Positions 25,289-34,731 are shown, counted from the first letter of the stretch. The stretch: DNA of 43,420 bases from Candidatus Dadabacteria bacterium (GCA_951812735.1 OX638332.1:1426508-1469927), one strand, 5' to 3'. Translations and numbers: made by a program. Notes: generated from the sequence alone by a model not told the origin.

Positions 25289-25900
25289 ATGGATGAACTT
25301 AAGACCCTGAGTCAGCAAGCGCTTGAGGCGCTCAGGGAAAAATACGAATATACCTTGAAGATGTTTCCCGATTCCGACTCGCTTCTTGCGCTGGCGGAGG
25401 TTTGTCTTGCGCTTGGGGAAGTAACCAGGGCGAGACGGGCGGTTTCCGATTTTACGGAGAAAAAAGGTGATAGCAGCCGGGCGAGACTTATTCTGGCCAG
25501 GGCGCATCTTATGTGTTGGAATGCCGCTGCTGCTGAGGATGAACTCAAAAAAGCGCTTTCTCTGGATCACCGGAACACTCAGGCTTCAGACCTGTTGATA
25601 CATATATACAAAAGCGCGGGCAGAAAAGCCGACGCCTTCAGAGTCGCCCTGTCGCCAGTTCCGGATCCATGGCGCCGGAGGGATGATACTAGGAAACCTG
25701 AAGAGCCTTCCCCAGAGTCGGAGGAGAAAAGCAAACCGCGAGCCGGAGTCTTCGAGACGGACACGATGCTTAATCTCTACGTTTCCCAGGGACTTTACGA
25801 AGACGCTCTGGGGATAGTTGAAGTTCTCTGCGAGATGGAACCCGAAAACTCGGTTTACAGAAACAAACGAGAAGAGATAAAGGCTCTTCTCGGCAAGTAG
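25289..25900 (+). CDS. TPR-containing protein of unknown function
   Basis: The 203-residue product (from ATG 25289) contains tetratricopeptide-like helical repeats: LLALAEVCLALGEVTRARRAVSDF, ARLILARAHLMCWNAAAAEDELKKALSLD and, after a Pro/Glu-rich linker (PEEPSPESEEKSKPRAG), MLNLYVSQGLYEDALGIVEVL. The last block is the kind of C-terminal TPR seen in many deltaproteobacterial proteins. No signal peptide is visible, so it is probably a cytoplasmic protein-interaction scaffold. The frame is open back to a TTG at 25178, but codons there (several TTA) differ from the genes around it and no ribosome site is present. The start is therefore uncertain. It lies between murJ and aroQ. Confidence 0.75.
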   Translation: MDELKTLSQQALEALREKYEYTLKMFPDSDSLLALAEVCLALGEVTRARRAVSDFTEKKGDSSRARLILARAHLMCWNAAAAEDELKKALSLDHRNTQASDLLIHIYKSAGRKADAFRVALSPVPDPWRRRDDTRKPEEPSPESEEKSKPRAGVFETDTMLNLYVSQGLYEDALGIVEVLCEMEPENSVYRNKREEIKALLGK

Positions 25901-25958
25901 CGCCCTCGTCTGGTTTTTTTCAGCCTTTTAATTATCATTACTCCCGGTACTTTGTCCC

Positions 25959-26414
25959 ATGGAAATAATCGTTATCAACGGTCCGAATCTCAACATGCTG
26001 GGGAAGAGGGAACCTGAGATTTACGGAAGTCTTACCCTCTCTGACATTCAGTCTTTTCTTTCTTCGAACACCGAGACCCTAGGCGAGGATGTCCGGCTTT
26101 CCTTCTTTCAGTCGAATTCGGAAGGAGAGATAGTAACCGCCATACAGGACGCCTACGGTAAGTTTGACGGAATAATCATAAACCCCGGCGCCTATACTCA
26201 TACAAGCGTTGCCATAAGGGATGCCATACTCTCAACCGGAATGCCTGTTGTGGAAGTTCACATTTCCAATATATACAAGAGGGAGGACTTCAGGCAGAAA
26301 TCGTTTGTCTCGGGAGTATCGCTCGGCGTCGTGTCTGGTTTCGGGGCCCGCAGTTATTATCTGGGGCTTTTGGGCTTGGTTGAACATCTGAGGGGAAAAG
26401 ACGCCTCTTCCTGA
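25959..26414 (+). CDS. aroQ: Type II 3-dehydroquinate dehydratase AroQ
   Basis: AroQ dehydrates 3-dehydroquinate to 3-dehydroshikimate in the shikimate pathway. The 151-residue protein has the full type II signature: [18 protein letters not shown] at the N-terminus with the catalytic Tyr of [20 protein letters not shown], and [15 protein letters not shown] with the catalytic His of EVH. Length is typical for the small dodecameric enzyme. aroE, the next enzyme of the pathway, is in the same transcription direction at 33860. Confidence 0.97.
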   Translation: MEIIVINGPNLNMLGKREPEIYGSLTLSDIQSFLSSNTETLGEDVRLSFFQSNSEGEIVTAIQDAYGKFDGIIINPGAYTHTSVAIRDAILSTGMPVVEVHISNIYKREDFRQKSFVSGVSLGVVSGFGARSYYLGLLGLVEHLRGKDASS

Positions 26415-26435
26415 GTTTTTTTCCGCGGAATTCTT

Positions 26436-28142
26436 ATGAAGGAAAGAAAATGGGTAGTTGCAAGACCCGCCAAGGGGCCGGTTGAGAAGATTTCGGCAAA
26501 GCTCGGAATTCTTCCGGTAACCGCGGGGCTTCTGGTGAACAGGGGAATAAATTCCGCCGAGGACGCCGAAGCCTTTCTCTCTGCATCCCTGTCGGATCTG
26601 CCTTCTCCCTTCCTGATGAAAGGCATGGAAGAGGCGGTCAAGCGCATTTGCAGGTGCGTTTACGAAAAAGAAAAGGTCGCTGTCTACGGAGACTACGACG
26701 TTGACGGTGTTACGGCGACCTCTCTTCTGACGGGCTTTCTGAGAGCTCTAGGCTGCGACGTCACATACTACATTCCCGACAGGTTTACCGAAGGCTACGG
26801 CGTAAACTCCCAGGCGCTTCGGAGCCTAAGACAGAAGCAGGTGACACTCGTAATCTCTGTTGACTGCGGAATCACGGCCACAGACGAGGTGGCGGAGGCA
26901 AAGACACTGGGGATGGACTTCATAGTTACGGACCATCACAGCTTCTGCGGACAGCTGCCCGAGGCCATCGCCGTTCTTAATCCCCGCCAGACGGACTGCC
27001 GGTACCCGGGGAAGGAAGTCTCGGGCGTCGGAGTGGCGTTTAATCTCGCCCTTGCGCTCAGAAGAACGCTCAGGGAGGAGGGATTTTTCGAAACCACAGC
27101 GGAACCCAACATGGGGGATTTTCTAGACCTGGTTTCACTTGGAACGGTTTCTGACCGCGTTCCGGTTGAGAACGTGAACAGGATCATGCTGAAAGAAGGT
27201 CTTAAAAGAATGCGGAATCCCAGGCGCCAGGGCCTGCGGGCTCTTAAGCAAGTAAGCGGCATAGGCGACGGTATCGAGATATTTGATCTCGGTTTCCGTC
27301 TCGGTCCCAGGATAAACGCGGCGGGGAGGCTTGATTCCGCGGACAAGGCGGTTGAGCTTCTGCTCTCAGACAGCCCGGAAGACGCTTTTTCGCTTGCGAA
27401 ATTACTTGACGAGCGCAACTCCGAGCGTCGCAAGATTGAAGGGGGAATACTCCGGGACGCGACCCGTATGGTTGAGTCTGTATCCGGGCACGAAAAGAGC
27501 AATTCCTTTGTTCTCTCTTCCCGCAAATGGCACAGAGGCGTCGTAGGCATCGTGGCATCTTCTCTGGCCGGATCTTACGGAAAACCCGCTTTTTTGATTT
27601 CGGTTGACGAAAACGGCGTGGGCAGGGGAAGCGGAAGATCCTTCGGGGGAATCAATATTTTCTCCGTGCTCTCAAAGTGCGAAGATCTTCTCGTGGAGTT
27701 CGGGGGGCACGCCTACGCGGCCGGAGTAACCATTCTTGAGGAGAAAATCGATCTTTTCAGGGAAAAGTTCTCAGAAGAGCTTCGAAAAAGTGGTCAGAAG
27801 CCTGAGAGCAAGCTTGATATAGACTACGAGATCGAACTGGCTTCAATAGACGACGCTCTTGTCTATGAGATTGAAAGCCTCTCGCCTTTCGGAGAAGGAA
27901 ATCCCGAGCCGCTTTTTCTCTCGAAAGCCGTTAGTGTGGTGGATCAGAATCTGCTTAAGAACCAGCATCTCCGGTTTAGGGTTAGGAAAAACGGTTCTGA
28001 GCTCAGCTGCCTCTGGTTTTACGCTTCCCAAAAGCGTCTTCCCGAAAAAACGGATCTGGTTTTCGCCCTGCGCTTCAACGTGCGAAACGGGCGGAGGGAA
28101 CCACGTCTTTTCATAAAGGACGCGAGGGAGACGCTGCGGTGA
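26436..28142 (+). CDS. recJ: Single-stranded-DNA exonuclease RecJ
   Basis: RecJ is a 5'-to-3' single-strand DNA exonuclease used in recombination and mismatch/base-excision repair. The 568-residue protein has the DHH phosphoesterase motifs: VAVYGDYDVDGVTATSLL, VISVDCGITA, VTDHHS and a later conserved DLVSLGTVSDRVP. A DHHA1 domain with GRGSGRSFGGINIF and GGHAYAAGVTI and a C-terminal OB-like domain follow. All metal-binding motifs look intact. It starts 21 bases after aroQ. Confidence 0.96.
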   Translation: MKERKWVVARPAKGPVEKISAKLGILPVTAGLLVNRGINSAEDAEAFLSASLSDLPSPFLMKGMEEAVKRICRCVYEKEKVAVYGDYDVDGVTATSLLTGFLRALGCDVTYYIPDRFTEGYGVNSQALRSLRQKQVTLVISVDCGITATDEVAEAKTLGMDFIVTDHHSFCGQLPEAIAVLNPRQTDCRYPGKEVSGVGVAFNLALALRRTLREEGFFETTAEPNMGDFLDLVSLGTVSDRVPVENVNRIMLKEGLKRMRNPRRQGLRALKQVSGIGDGIEIFDLGFRLGPRINAAGRLDSADKAVELLLSDSPEDAFSLAKLLDERNSERRKIEGGILRDATRMVESVSGHEKSNSFVLSSRKWHRGVVGIVASSLAGSYGKPAFLISVDENGVGRGSGRSFGGINIFSVLSKCEDLLVEFGGHAYAAGVTILEEKIDLFREKFSEELRKSGQKPESKLDIDYEIELASIDDALVYEIESLSPFGEGNPEPLFLSKAVSVVDQNLLKNQHLRFRVRKNGSELSCLWFYASQKRLPEKTDLVFALRFNVRNGRREPRLFIKDARETLR

Positions 28143-28235
28143 ATCCGCCGACCCGCAACTTTTTTATGGGTCTATGTTTTCAGATAACTCTTATTATAAT
28201 GTTATGAGCACGTACTATGTGACGGAGGTATTGTT

Positions 28236-29123
28236 ATGAAAGTGAGGCGACAGTTGCCCAAACTTAATATTTTTTATCCGATAATTTTTATTCTGCTGTT
28301 TTTTCTGGTGACGGGAGTTTTCGTAATAGTGGAAAGCGGGCATGTTGGGGTCGTGCGGACCCTTGGCGCCGTGCAGCCCAAGGCGCTTCCCGAGGGATTC
28401 CACATGAAAAAACCTTTCATGGATAAGGTTGAACAGATCGATATCCGCCTTACTGCGGCGACTGCCAAGGCTGTCTCCGCTTCCAAGGACCTTCAGACGG
28501 TACAGACCCAGGTTACTCTCCAGTATTCCATTACGGGAGATCTTGCTCCTCTTATATATCAGAAGATAGGGAAAAGAAGTACCGTATCCCTGACTCTCAT
28601 AGAGCCCGCAATACAGGAATCTGTAAAGGCCATTACGGCCAAGTACACCGCCGAAGAGCTGGTTACCAAAAGAGCGGAGGTGAAAGTCGAGATACAGGAG
28701 GCCATAAACACTTTCATATCAATTACTCTGCGCGACAAGGAAATTTCTCCCAATGCCCTTAGAATCGCCAACGTAGCCATAACCGATTTTGATTTCTCCG
28801 AGGAGTTCAACAAGGCGATTGAACTCAAGGTAAAGGCGGAGCAGGAAGCGCTTCAGGCTCTAAACGAGAAAATAAGAAGGGTGACCCAGGCGGAAGCCGC
28901 CGCTGAGGAGAAAAAGCTTGCCGCAAGCGCCCAGGCTTTCGAGATAGAAGTGTCGTCCAAGGCAAGAGCCGAGGCGATTGAAAGGGAAGCCAAGGCGCTT
29001 CGAAGCAATCCGCAGATCATTCAGCTTCGAATCGCGGAGAGGTGGGACGGTACCCTTCCCAAATTCTCGGGTAGCGGCATGGTACCTATGTTAAACGTGG
29101 ATTCTCTTCTAAAAGAAGAGTAG
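28236..29123 (+). CDS. Prohibitin-family (SPFH) membrane protein
   Basis: The 295-residue protein has one N-terminal membrane segment (about 14-34) and a SPFH/prohibitin domain (about 35-200) starting VVESGHVGVVRTLGAVQPKALPEGFH. A long alanine/glutamate-rich helix (about 200-255) is typical of prohibitin and HflC-like proteins that assemble as large rings on the inner membrane and modulate FtsH-type proteases. It is closer to prohibitins than to HflK/HflC, which normally come as a pair; only one gene is present here. GGAGG at 28224-28228 fixes the start. A TATAAT at 28195-28200 may be the -10 of a local promoter, but no good -35 precedes it. Confidence 0.88.
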   Translation: MKVRRQLPKLNIFYPIIFILLFFLVTGVFVIVESGHVGVVRTLGAVQPKALPEGFHMKKPFMDKVEQIDIRLTAATAKAVSASKDLQTVQTQVTLQYSITGDLAPLIYQKIGKRSTVSLTLIEPAIQESVKAITAKYTAEELVTKRAEVKVEIQEAINTFISITLRDKEISPNALRIANVAITDFDFSEEFNKAIELKVKAEQEALQALNEKIRRVTQAEAAAEEKKLAASAQAFEIEVSSKARAEAIEREAKALRSNPQIIQLRIAERWDGTLPKFSGSGMVPMLNVDSLLKEE

Positions 29124-29139
29124 TCCGGGGAGACGCCAT

Positions 29140-29895
29140 ATGTACCCGGTACTTTTAGACCTCGGCGGAGGTCTGGTCATCTATTCGTATTCGGTGTTTC
29201 TCGCGCTCGGATATCTGGTCGCTTACTGGGTGGTATCCGCGGATGTAACCCGCAGGAAGATGGACCCGTCCCTTCCCGCGACCCTGCTGCTTGCGTGCTT
29301 TATCGCTGGGCTCGTGGGAGCCAAGATACTTTTTTTATACCAGAACGCCACTTTAACCGAGTTTCTCGCTAACCCGGTGCGTTACTTCATATCGGGATAT
29401 TCATCGGTGGGCGGACTCGTCGGGATCTTCTGCGCTCTGTGGATTGTTTCCAGGATAAGAAAAGCGGATTTTCAGGTTCTGCTAGATCTCGTGTGCCCCG
29501 CTCTCATTCTTGGTCACGGGGTCGGAAGGATAGGGTGTTTTCTCAATGGCTGCGATTACGGAACCGTGTGTTCTCTTCCCTGGGCGGTCACCTTTTCCCA
29601 GAGAGCCGTGAACGTTCATCCCACTCAGCTTTACGATACGCTGTTTATGATCTTGCTTTTCGTTTTTCTCTGGAAAATAAGAAATGAAAACCGTCCCACG
29701 GGCTTTGTCTCGGCCGTGGGATTCGTGATTCTTGGCACTCAGAGGTTCTTGATTGAATTCATAAGGGAGACTACCCCGAGCTTCATAGAGGGTCTTTCCC
29801 AGGCGCAGCTTGCGGCTTTGCTGCTCGTGGTCGTCTTCGGGGTAAGACTTTTTCAGCTTTCCGGCAGCGTCCTCGGAAAACAGGTGCGGGTCTAG
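29140..29895 (+). CDS. lgt: Prolipoprotein diacylglyceryl transferase Lgt
   Basis: Lgt transfers diacylglycerol from phosphatidylglycerol to the lipobox cysteine of lipoprotein precursors, the first step of lipoprotein maturation. The 251-residue polytopic membrane protein has the signature GHGVGRIGCFLNGCDYG, the HPTQLYD motif and a C-terminal GTQRFLIEFIRE block. About seven membrane segments are apparent. A binding lipoprotein that would be its substrate is encoded at 35123-36388. Confidence 0.96.
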   Translation: MYPVLLDLGGGLVIYSYSVFLALGYLVAYWVVSADVTRRKMDPSLPATLLLACFIAGLVGAKILFLYQNATLTEFLANPVRYFISGYSSVGGLVGIFCALWIVSRIRKADFQVLLDLVCPALILGHGVGRIGCFLNGCDYGTVCSLPWAVTFSQRAVNVHPTQLYDTLFMILLFVFLWKIRNENRPTGFVSAVGFVILGTQRFLIEFIRETTPSFIEGLSQAQLAALLLVVVFGVRLFQLSGSVLGKQVRV

Positions 29896-29904
29896 CTTGC
29901 TGCT

Positions 29905-31236
29905 ATGCAGAGAATTCTGATAATAGGTCTGGGGCAGGTAGGGAACTTCCTCTCAAAGGAGCTTTGCAAGAGCCAGGAGGTCGTGGTCGTCGAAAAAGAC
30001 GCCGAACTTATAGCCAAAGCCAAGGAGACTCAGGATGTCTTGGCAATCGAGGGGAACGGGGACGATCCCGTCGTTCTAAGACAGGCGGAGATGGAGAAGG
30101 CCGACATAGTTCTCGCGGTTACCGGGGATGACAGAACGAATATACTTGCTTCGTTTATCGCTCATGCCTCGGGAGTTGAGAAAATCGTCGCCGCGGTAAA
30201 AAACGCGAAGTATACCGAATACGCAGGGGTCATAGATAACTCGAACATCTCGGTAGTAAGTTCAAGCGGCATAATCTCAGAGAAGATAAGCGCGCTTATA
30301 AGCGCTCCTTTCGCGGGAAGGGTGGAATTTTTCGCGAGCGGACAGATAGAGCTTCTCAAGCTCAGGGTGCATGAAGGGGTGCCAATAATAAACGAGAAGC
30401 TCAGGAATTTTGTGAGCAGCCCAAGGAACTGGACTTTCGTCGGGTTGCAGAGGGAGCACAGGATAACCATTCCGCGGGGAGATACGGAGCTTCGCCCGGG
30501 AGATTTTGTCTTCGCTCTCGGGGTTCCTTCGGCGCTTGAGAAGCTCAAGAAGCTTTTTAACTTGAGAATCCAGAAGGTCCATTCCGTTATCATAGTCGGT
30601 GCAGGCAGGGTAGGGTGTGAAGTGGCTTCCGTGCTTCACGCTAATGGGCTTTCCGTAAGGCTCATTGAAAGCGATCATGACAAGGCCAGGGCTGCCGCCG
30701 AGGAACTCGTCGGCGTGATGGTGTTTGAAGGTGACGGAACTGACCTCGAGATACTGAAGGAGGCTGGGGTTGAAAAAAGCGATTACCTGCTTGCTCTTAC
30801 CGGCGATGATGAAAATAACGTGCTAAGCGCTCTTCTTGCGAAAAATCTCGGCATTGACCTCTGCACGGTGCTTTATTCGAACCCCGATTACGTGGGAGTG
30901 CTAGAGGCGATAGGTATTGACAGGGCCATAAGTGTAAACATGGCCGTGGCAAATGCCATTCTGAACTCTCTTCATCTCGGTGGAGAGGCTAACGTGTCGC
31001 TTCTTTACGAGGGAGCGGGAGAGATTCTCGAGTTCGACGTAACTGAACATACCAAGATCCTCGGGATACCCCTTTCTGAGTGCAAAATGCCCCACGATTC
31101 CGTTATAGGCGTCTGCATAAGGGACGGGAAACCAATATTCCCCGGCGGGGATTTTGTCGCGCAGGTCGGAGACCGTCTGGTGGTGTTTTCCCTGCCTGCC
31201 GCCATAAAAAAGGTTGAAGAGATACTGGTTTCGTGA
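29905..31236 (+). CDS. trkA: Trk potassium uptake regulatory subunit TrkA
   Basis: TrkA is the cytoplasmic NAD(H)-binding gating subunit of the Trk potassium transporter. The 443-residue protein contains two RCK units. Each has a Rossmann NAD-binding half (IIGLGQVGNFLSKEL near residue 5 and IIVGAGRVGCEVASVL near 230) followed by a TrkA-C half. The double arrangement is typical of full-length TrkA. The stop overlaps the GTG start of trkH by 4 bases (GTGA), so the two subunits are translationally coupled. Confidence 0.96.
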   Translation: MQRILIIGLGQVGNFLSKELCKSQEVVVVEKDAELIAKAKETQDVLAIEGNGDDPVVLRQAEMEKADIVLAVTGDDRTNILASFIAHASGVEKIVAAVKNAKYTEYAGVIDNSNISVVSSSGIISEKISALISAPFAGRVEFFASGQIELLKLRVHEGVPIINEKLRNFVSSPRNWTFVGLQREHRITIPRGDTELRPGDFVFALGVPSALEKLKKLFNLRIQKVHSVIIVGAGRVGCEVASVLHANGLSVRLIESDHDKARAAAEELVGVMVFEGDGTDLEILKEAGVEKSDYLLALTGDDENNVLSALLAKNLGIDLCTVLYSNPDYVGVLEAIGIDRAISVNMAVANAILNSLHLGGEANVSLLYEGAGEILEFDVTEHTKILGIPLSECKMPHDSVIGVCIRDGKPIFPGGDFVAQVGDRLVVFSLPAAIKKVEEILVS

Positions 31237-32690
31237 ACGTTAGGTTCTGTTTTCAGATCACGGGAAAGTTCGTGATGTATCTCGGGCTGCTGATGCTCGT
31301 GCCGGCAGTCTGTACGCTGTTTTACCCCGAAGACGATCTTTCTGCATTCCTGATCTCGGCGCTTGTAACATCAATTGCGGGTCTTTCTCTTATGGTCATT
31401 TGCCGTATTTCCGAAGCCCCGACTGAGATACGAAGAAGAGAAGGTTTTCTGATCGCGGCGCTTTGCTGGGTGCTTGCGAGTGCTTTCGGCGCTATTCCCT
31501 ATTATATGTACGGGGTGTTCGCCAGTCCGGTTGATGCGCTTTTCGAATCGACCGCGGGTTTTACCACCACCGGAGCTACCGCGCTTGTATCCATAGAGGG
31601 GCTTCCCAAGGGAATTCTTTTCTGGAGGAACTTTACTCAGTGGCTTGGCGGCATGGGAATAATAGTCCTGGGAATCGCAATTTTTCCCAAGCTTTTTGTC
31701 GGCGGGGCGCAGCTAATGGGACTTGAGACCACTGGACCGACGACGGAGAAATTCGCACCAAAAATCGCCGAGACTGCCAAGAAGCTCTGGATTGTATACA
31801 TAGCTCTTACAGGTGTGCTGGCGGTGCTCCTTATTTCTGGCGGAATGAGTTTTTTCGATGCCTTGACGCATTCTTTCAGCACCCTCTCAACTGGGGGTTT
31901 CTCCTGCAGAGACGCAAGTATAGGGGCTTATGACAGCGTCTACATACAGGGGCTCATTACGTTTTTCATGTTCCTCGGCGGAACTAGCTTTGTGCTTCAT
32001 TTTTACTTTTTTACCGGGAGGCCTGGGAAGCTTCTGAGGAACTCCGAGTTTCGGTTCTACCTCTTTTTCGTTGTTGCCGCGACGCTGTTTATTGCTCTAG
32101 AACTCATCCAGACCGGTGTTTACGGAACCTTCTCCGAGTCCCTGCGCTACGCTTCTTTTCAGGTGGTTTCGATTATCACCACAACCGGATTTACCACCAC
32201 GGATTTTGACGCGTGGCCGGCTTTTGTGAAATGGGTGATTTTCATGCTGATGTTCTTCGGCGCGTGCGCGGGGTCGACTTCCGGGTCGGTAAAGGGGTTG
32301 AGAATCATGGTGCTTTTCAAGAAAGCTCACAGAGAGATACGAAGACTCGTTTATCCGAACGTGGTTTCTCCCATAACCATAGGGGGGAAGGCCATAAGCG
32401 AGAAGGCGGTCTCAAGCATAACGAGCTTCTTTATCCTTTACATTTTCCTTTGCGGTTTCGTTGCTCTCGTGGTTCTTATGCTTGAGGACATATCCCTGGA
32501 ATCCGCAGTCTCGGCCGCGGTTGCTTCCATAACCAATGTCGGACCTGCTTTTGACGAGGTCGGTCCGACCAGCCATTATTCTCACTTAGGGTCGTTTACG
32601 AAAATCATTCTCTCATTGGCCATGATCATAGGGAGGCTTGAACTCTACACGGTTCTGGTGCTTCTGATGCCGTCTTTCTGGAAGAGATAG
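31233..32690 (+). CDS. trkH: Trk potassium transporter membrane subunit TrkH
   Basis: TrkH is the potassium-translocating subunit. The 485-residue membrane protein has the four-fold pore repeat of the Trk/Ktr/HKT superfamily. Filter-like segments are visible at TAGFTTTGATAL, STLSTGGFS, ITTTGFTTTDFD and SITNVGPAF, plus the LGGMGIIVLG helix after the first pore loop. Start codon is GTG 31233 within the trkA overlap. Length and pore repeats are normal. Confidence 0.95.
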   Translation: MNVRFCFQITGKFVMYLGLLMLVPAVCTLFYPEDDLSAFLISALVTSIAGLSLMVICRISEAPTEIRRREGFLIAALCWVLASAFGAIPYYMYGVFASPVDALFESTAGFTTTGATALVSIEGLPKGILFWRNFTQWLGGMGIIVLGIAIFPKLFVGGAQLMGLETTGPTTEKFAPKIAETAKKLWIVYIALTGVLAVLLISGGMSFFDALTHSFSTLSTGGFSCRDASIGAYDSVYIQGLITFFMFLGGTSFVLHFYFFTGRPGKLLRNSEFRFYLFFVVAATLFIALELIQTGVYGTFSESLRYASFQVVSIITTTGFTTTDFDAWPAFVKWVIFMLMFFGACAGSTSGSVKGLRIMVLFKKAHREIRRLVYPNVVSPITIGGKAISEKAVSSITSFFILYIFLCGFVALVVLMLEDISLESAVSAAVASITNVGPAFDEVGPTSHYSHLGSFTKIILSLAMIIGRLELYTVLVLLMPSFWKR

Positions 32691-32716
32691 AAAGGGTTTC
32701 CGGTTGATTTGACAAG

Positions 32717-32734
32717 ATGGTTTCTGAACCATCA
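32717..32734 (+). other. Small hairpin downstream of trkH
   Basis: GATGGTT and AACCATC form a perfect 7-bp stem with a TCTG loop, 26 bases after the trkH stop. A T-rich but interrupted stretch follows further on (from 32751). It could be a weak terminator or RNA 3'-end structure for trkAH. A better terminator-like structure lies downstream at 32878. Confidence 0.35.
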
Positions 32735-32877
32735 ATCACATAAAGATAGTGTTTTTATTAGACAAGAGTAATTTTCTTTCTCATTCAATTTTTGTTGGGG
32801 AGATTCCTTTTGAAAATTGGCAGAACTGAATGTAGCCTAGTAAAGGTATTATATGGTAGTATTTCGTTCTTTCCTTC

Positions 32878-32905
32878 CCCGCTTCCAGCGGGTGTTTATT
32901 TTTTT
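32878..32905 (+). terminator. Terminator-like hairpin just upstream of ribF
   Basis: CCCGC-TTCCA-GCGGG is followed by TGTTTATTTTTTT, the form of an intrinsic terminator: a GC-rich 5-bp stem, 5-base loop and U-tract. It ends 22 bases before the chosen ribF start. It may end the trkAH transcript. Because no clear promoter lies between it and ribF, it may also act as an attenuator in the ribF leader. No FMN riboswitch consensus was recognised upstream. Confidence 0.5.
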
Positions 32906-32927
32906 ACGATTTTGGTTTTTGGAAAAC

Positions 32928-33869
32928 ATGGAAATTATCATTGATCCCAAACAGCCTCTGGATTTTCAGACCTCAGCAGGCATTGGAAATTTTGACGGCG
33001 TCCATCTCGGGCACAAAAAAATAATAGACGCTGTGAAACACTGCTCGCGGGAAAATTCCACGCGTTCCTGCGTGATCACCTTCGATCCCCACCCGCAGAG
33101 AGTGCTTGGCAGGAAGGAACCTTTCCTTATCCTTCCGCTGGAACGGAGGTTCGAGATGTTCGAGGGAACGGGTATTGATGCTGTTATCTGTATTAACTTC
33201 ACTTCTGAGCTTTCAAAGGTAAGCGCGGAGAATTTCGTAAAGGACATTCTTCTTGAGCGCCTGAGGATAAAGGACATAGTTGTGGGCCCTAGATTCTCTT
33301 TCGGACACAAAAGAAAAGGAAACGTCGATTTTCTTCGGTCCATGGGAAATATCCACGGCTTCAACACAGTGGTCGCCGAAGCAGCGCGTGTAGATGACCG
33401 GGTGGTAAGCAGCAGCGTTATAAGGAACCTTGTAAGAGACGGAGAAATCAGCGGGGCGAACCGGTTTTTCGGTTACGATTACTACATAGAGGGCGTTGTG
33501 GTGGAAGGGGAGAAAAGGGGCAGGAAACTGGGTTTTCCGACGGTTAACCTCGATACGGAATGGGAGATTCTTCCCAAACCGGGAGTTTACGCTACATACG
33601 TAAAGCTCTCCGACGGATTTCACGGAAGTATTACTAACATAGGAGTCCGTCCGACGTTTGAAGAGAGCAAGCTTACAGTCGAGACCCATATTTTTGATTT
33701 CAACGACAACCTTTATGGAGAGGAAGTCAGAGTTAATTTTGTCGAGAGACTGAGAGACGAGAAGCGTTTTGAGAGCGTGGACAAGCTTGTAGAGCAGATA
33801 AACCACGATATTGCGGGGGTGCGGGAAATTCTTCGCGATTGCCCGAAGGACGAGCGGATTTGGAAATAA
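32928..33869 (+). CDS. ribF: Bifunctional riboflavin kinase/FAD synthetase RibF
   Basis: RibF phosphorylates riboflavin to FMN and adenylates FMN to FAD. The N-terminal nucleotidyltransferase domain shows GIGNFDGVHLGHKKII and the SSVIRNLVRDGEI motif. The C-terminal riboflavin kinase domain begins at FFGYDYYIEGVVVEGEKRGRKLGFPTVNL and includes GVRPTFE and the catalytic-type VETHIFDF. From ATG 32928 the protein is 313 residues, typical of the family. The frame extends to ATG 32853 with a ribosome-site-like AAAGG. The 25 extra residues are unlike RibF, use rare codons and run across a terminator-like hairpin, so the later start is preferred. Confidence 0.94.
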   Translation: MEIIIDPKQPLDFQTSAGIGNFDGVHLGHKKIIDAVKHCSRENSTRSCVITFDPHPQRVLGRKEPFLILPLERRFEMFEGTGIDAVICINFTSELSKVSAENFVKDILLERLRIKDIVVGPRFSFGHKRKGNVDFLRSMGNIHGFNTVVAEAARVDDRVVSSSVIRNLVRDGEISGANRFFGYDYYIEGVVVEGEKRGRKLGFPTVNLDTEWEILPKPGVYATYVKLSDGFHGSITNIGVRPTFEESKLTVETHIFDFNDNLYGEEVRVNFVERLRDEKRFESVDKLVEQINHDIAGVREILRDCPKDERIWK

Positions 33870-34717
33870 AAGCCACGACTCGGATATACGGCATTTTCGG
33901 CCATCCTGTATCCCAGAGCCTGTCTCCCGCCATGCATAACGCAGCGTTTAGGCATCTGGGGCTTGACTGCGTTTATCTGGCCTTCGACGTAGACCCCCGA
34001 AACGTAGCTCAGGCCGTAAGTTCAATAAGAGCCCTTGGTCTTTGCGGAATTAACGTCACTATCCCGCACAAGCAATCCGTCATGGAGGGCCTGGATGAGA
34101 TTGCTCCCGAAGCGTCCATGGTCGGAGCGGTAAACACCATAGTTAACGAAGACGGAAGGCTCAAGGGTTATAATACGGACGTCTCCGGAGTGCTGAGAGC
34201 CCTTCGCTCCGAGCTTGAATTCATCCCTCAAGACAAGGATGTCTTCATCGTTGGAGCCGGCGGAGCCTCAAGAGCCGTGATAGTGGCGATGTGTACGGGC
34301 GGGGCCCGGAGCGTTGCGATTGCGAACAGGACTTACTTGAAGGCGCAGAAGCTCTCAGAAGAGTTTTCCCCGCGGTTTGACGGCATCGGATTCTCCGCGG
34401 CTCCGCTTGATGATGCTGACAGGGTTTCTGAACTGATTGCGCAGGCGGATATTGTTATTAACTGCTCGTCTGCCGGAATGGGTGATATCGAACCGCTTCG
34501 CCTTCCGCTTGACCTGTTAGGTGAGAGTTGCGTTATCTACGATCTTGTCTATAAACCTCCGGTTACTCCGCTTGTCAGAGACTCTAGGGCTCTGGGGCTG
34601 AGAGCCGAATCTGGGCTCGGCATGCTCCTTTACCAGGGAGTTGACGCTTTTGAGATCTGGACCGGCGAGGACGCCCCGGTTGAGGTGATGGGAGAGGCTC
34701 TTCCTGGTCCCGGGTGA
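33860..34717 (+). CDS. aroE: Shikimate dehydrogenase AroE
   Basis: AroE reduces 3-dehydroshikimate to shikimate with NADPH. The N-terminal IFGHPVSQSLSPAMHNAAF, the catalytic Lys in NVTIPHKQSV, NTIVNEDGRLKGYNTD and the dinucleotide loop VGAGGASRAV are all present. The C-terminus has GLGMLLYQGVDAFEIWTG, typical of AroE. TTG 33860 is chosen as start because AAGGA (33846-33850) lies nine bases before it, within the end of ribF. A TTG at 33839 lacks such a site. The gene overlaps ribF by 10 bases. Product length is 285 residues. Confidence 0.95.
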   Translation: MEIKATTRIYGIFGHPVSQSLSPAMHNAAFRHLGLDCVYLAFDVDPRNVAQAVSSIRALGLCGINVTIPHKQSVMEGLDEIAPEASMVGAVNTIVNEDGRLKGYNTDVSGVLRALRSELEFIPQDKDVFIVGAGGASRAVIVAMCTGGARSVAIANRTYLKAQKLSEEFSPRFDGIGFSAAPLDDADRVSELIAQADIVINCSSAGMGDIEPLRLPLDLLGESCVIYDLVYKPPVTPLVRDSRALGLRAESGLGMLLYQGVDAFEIWTGEDAPVEVMGEALPGPG

Positions 34718-34731
34718 GGGGTTCGGTTTTT

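Noticed and set aside
32691..32927. FMN riboswitch upstream of ribF
   Set aside because: The conserved FMN-aptamer segments were not recognised. Only a short terminator-like hairpin is present.
32853..32927. N-terminal extension of RibF from ATG 32853
   Set aside because: The 25 residues are aromatic and hydrophobic, unlike the family, and the DNA contains a terminator-like hairpin, despite a reasonable AAAGG.
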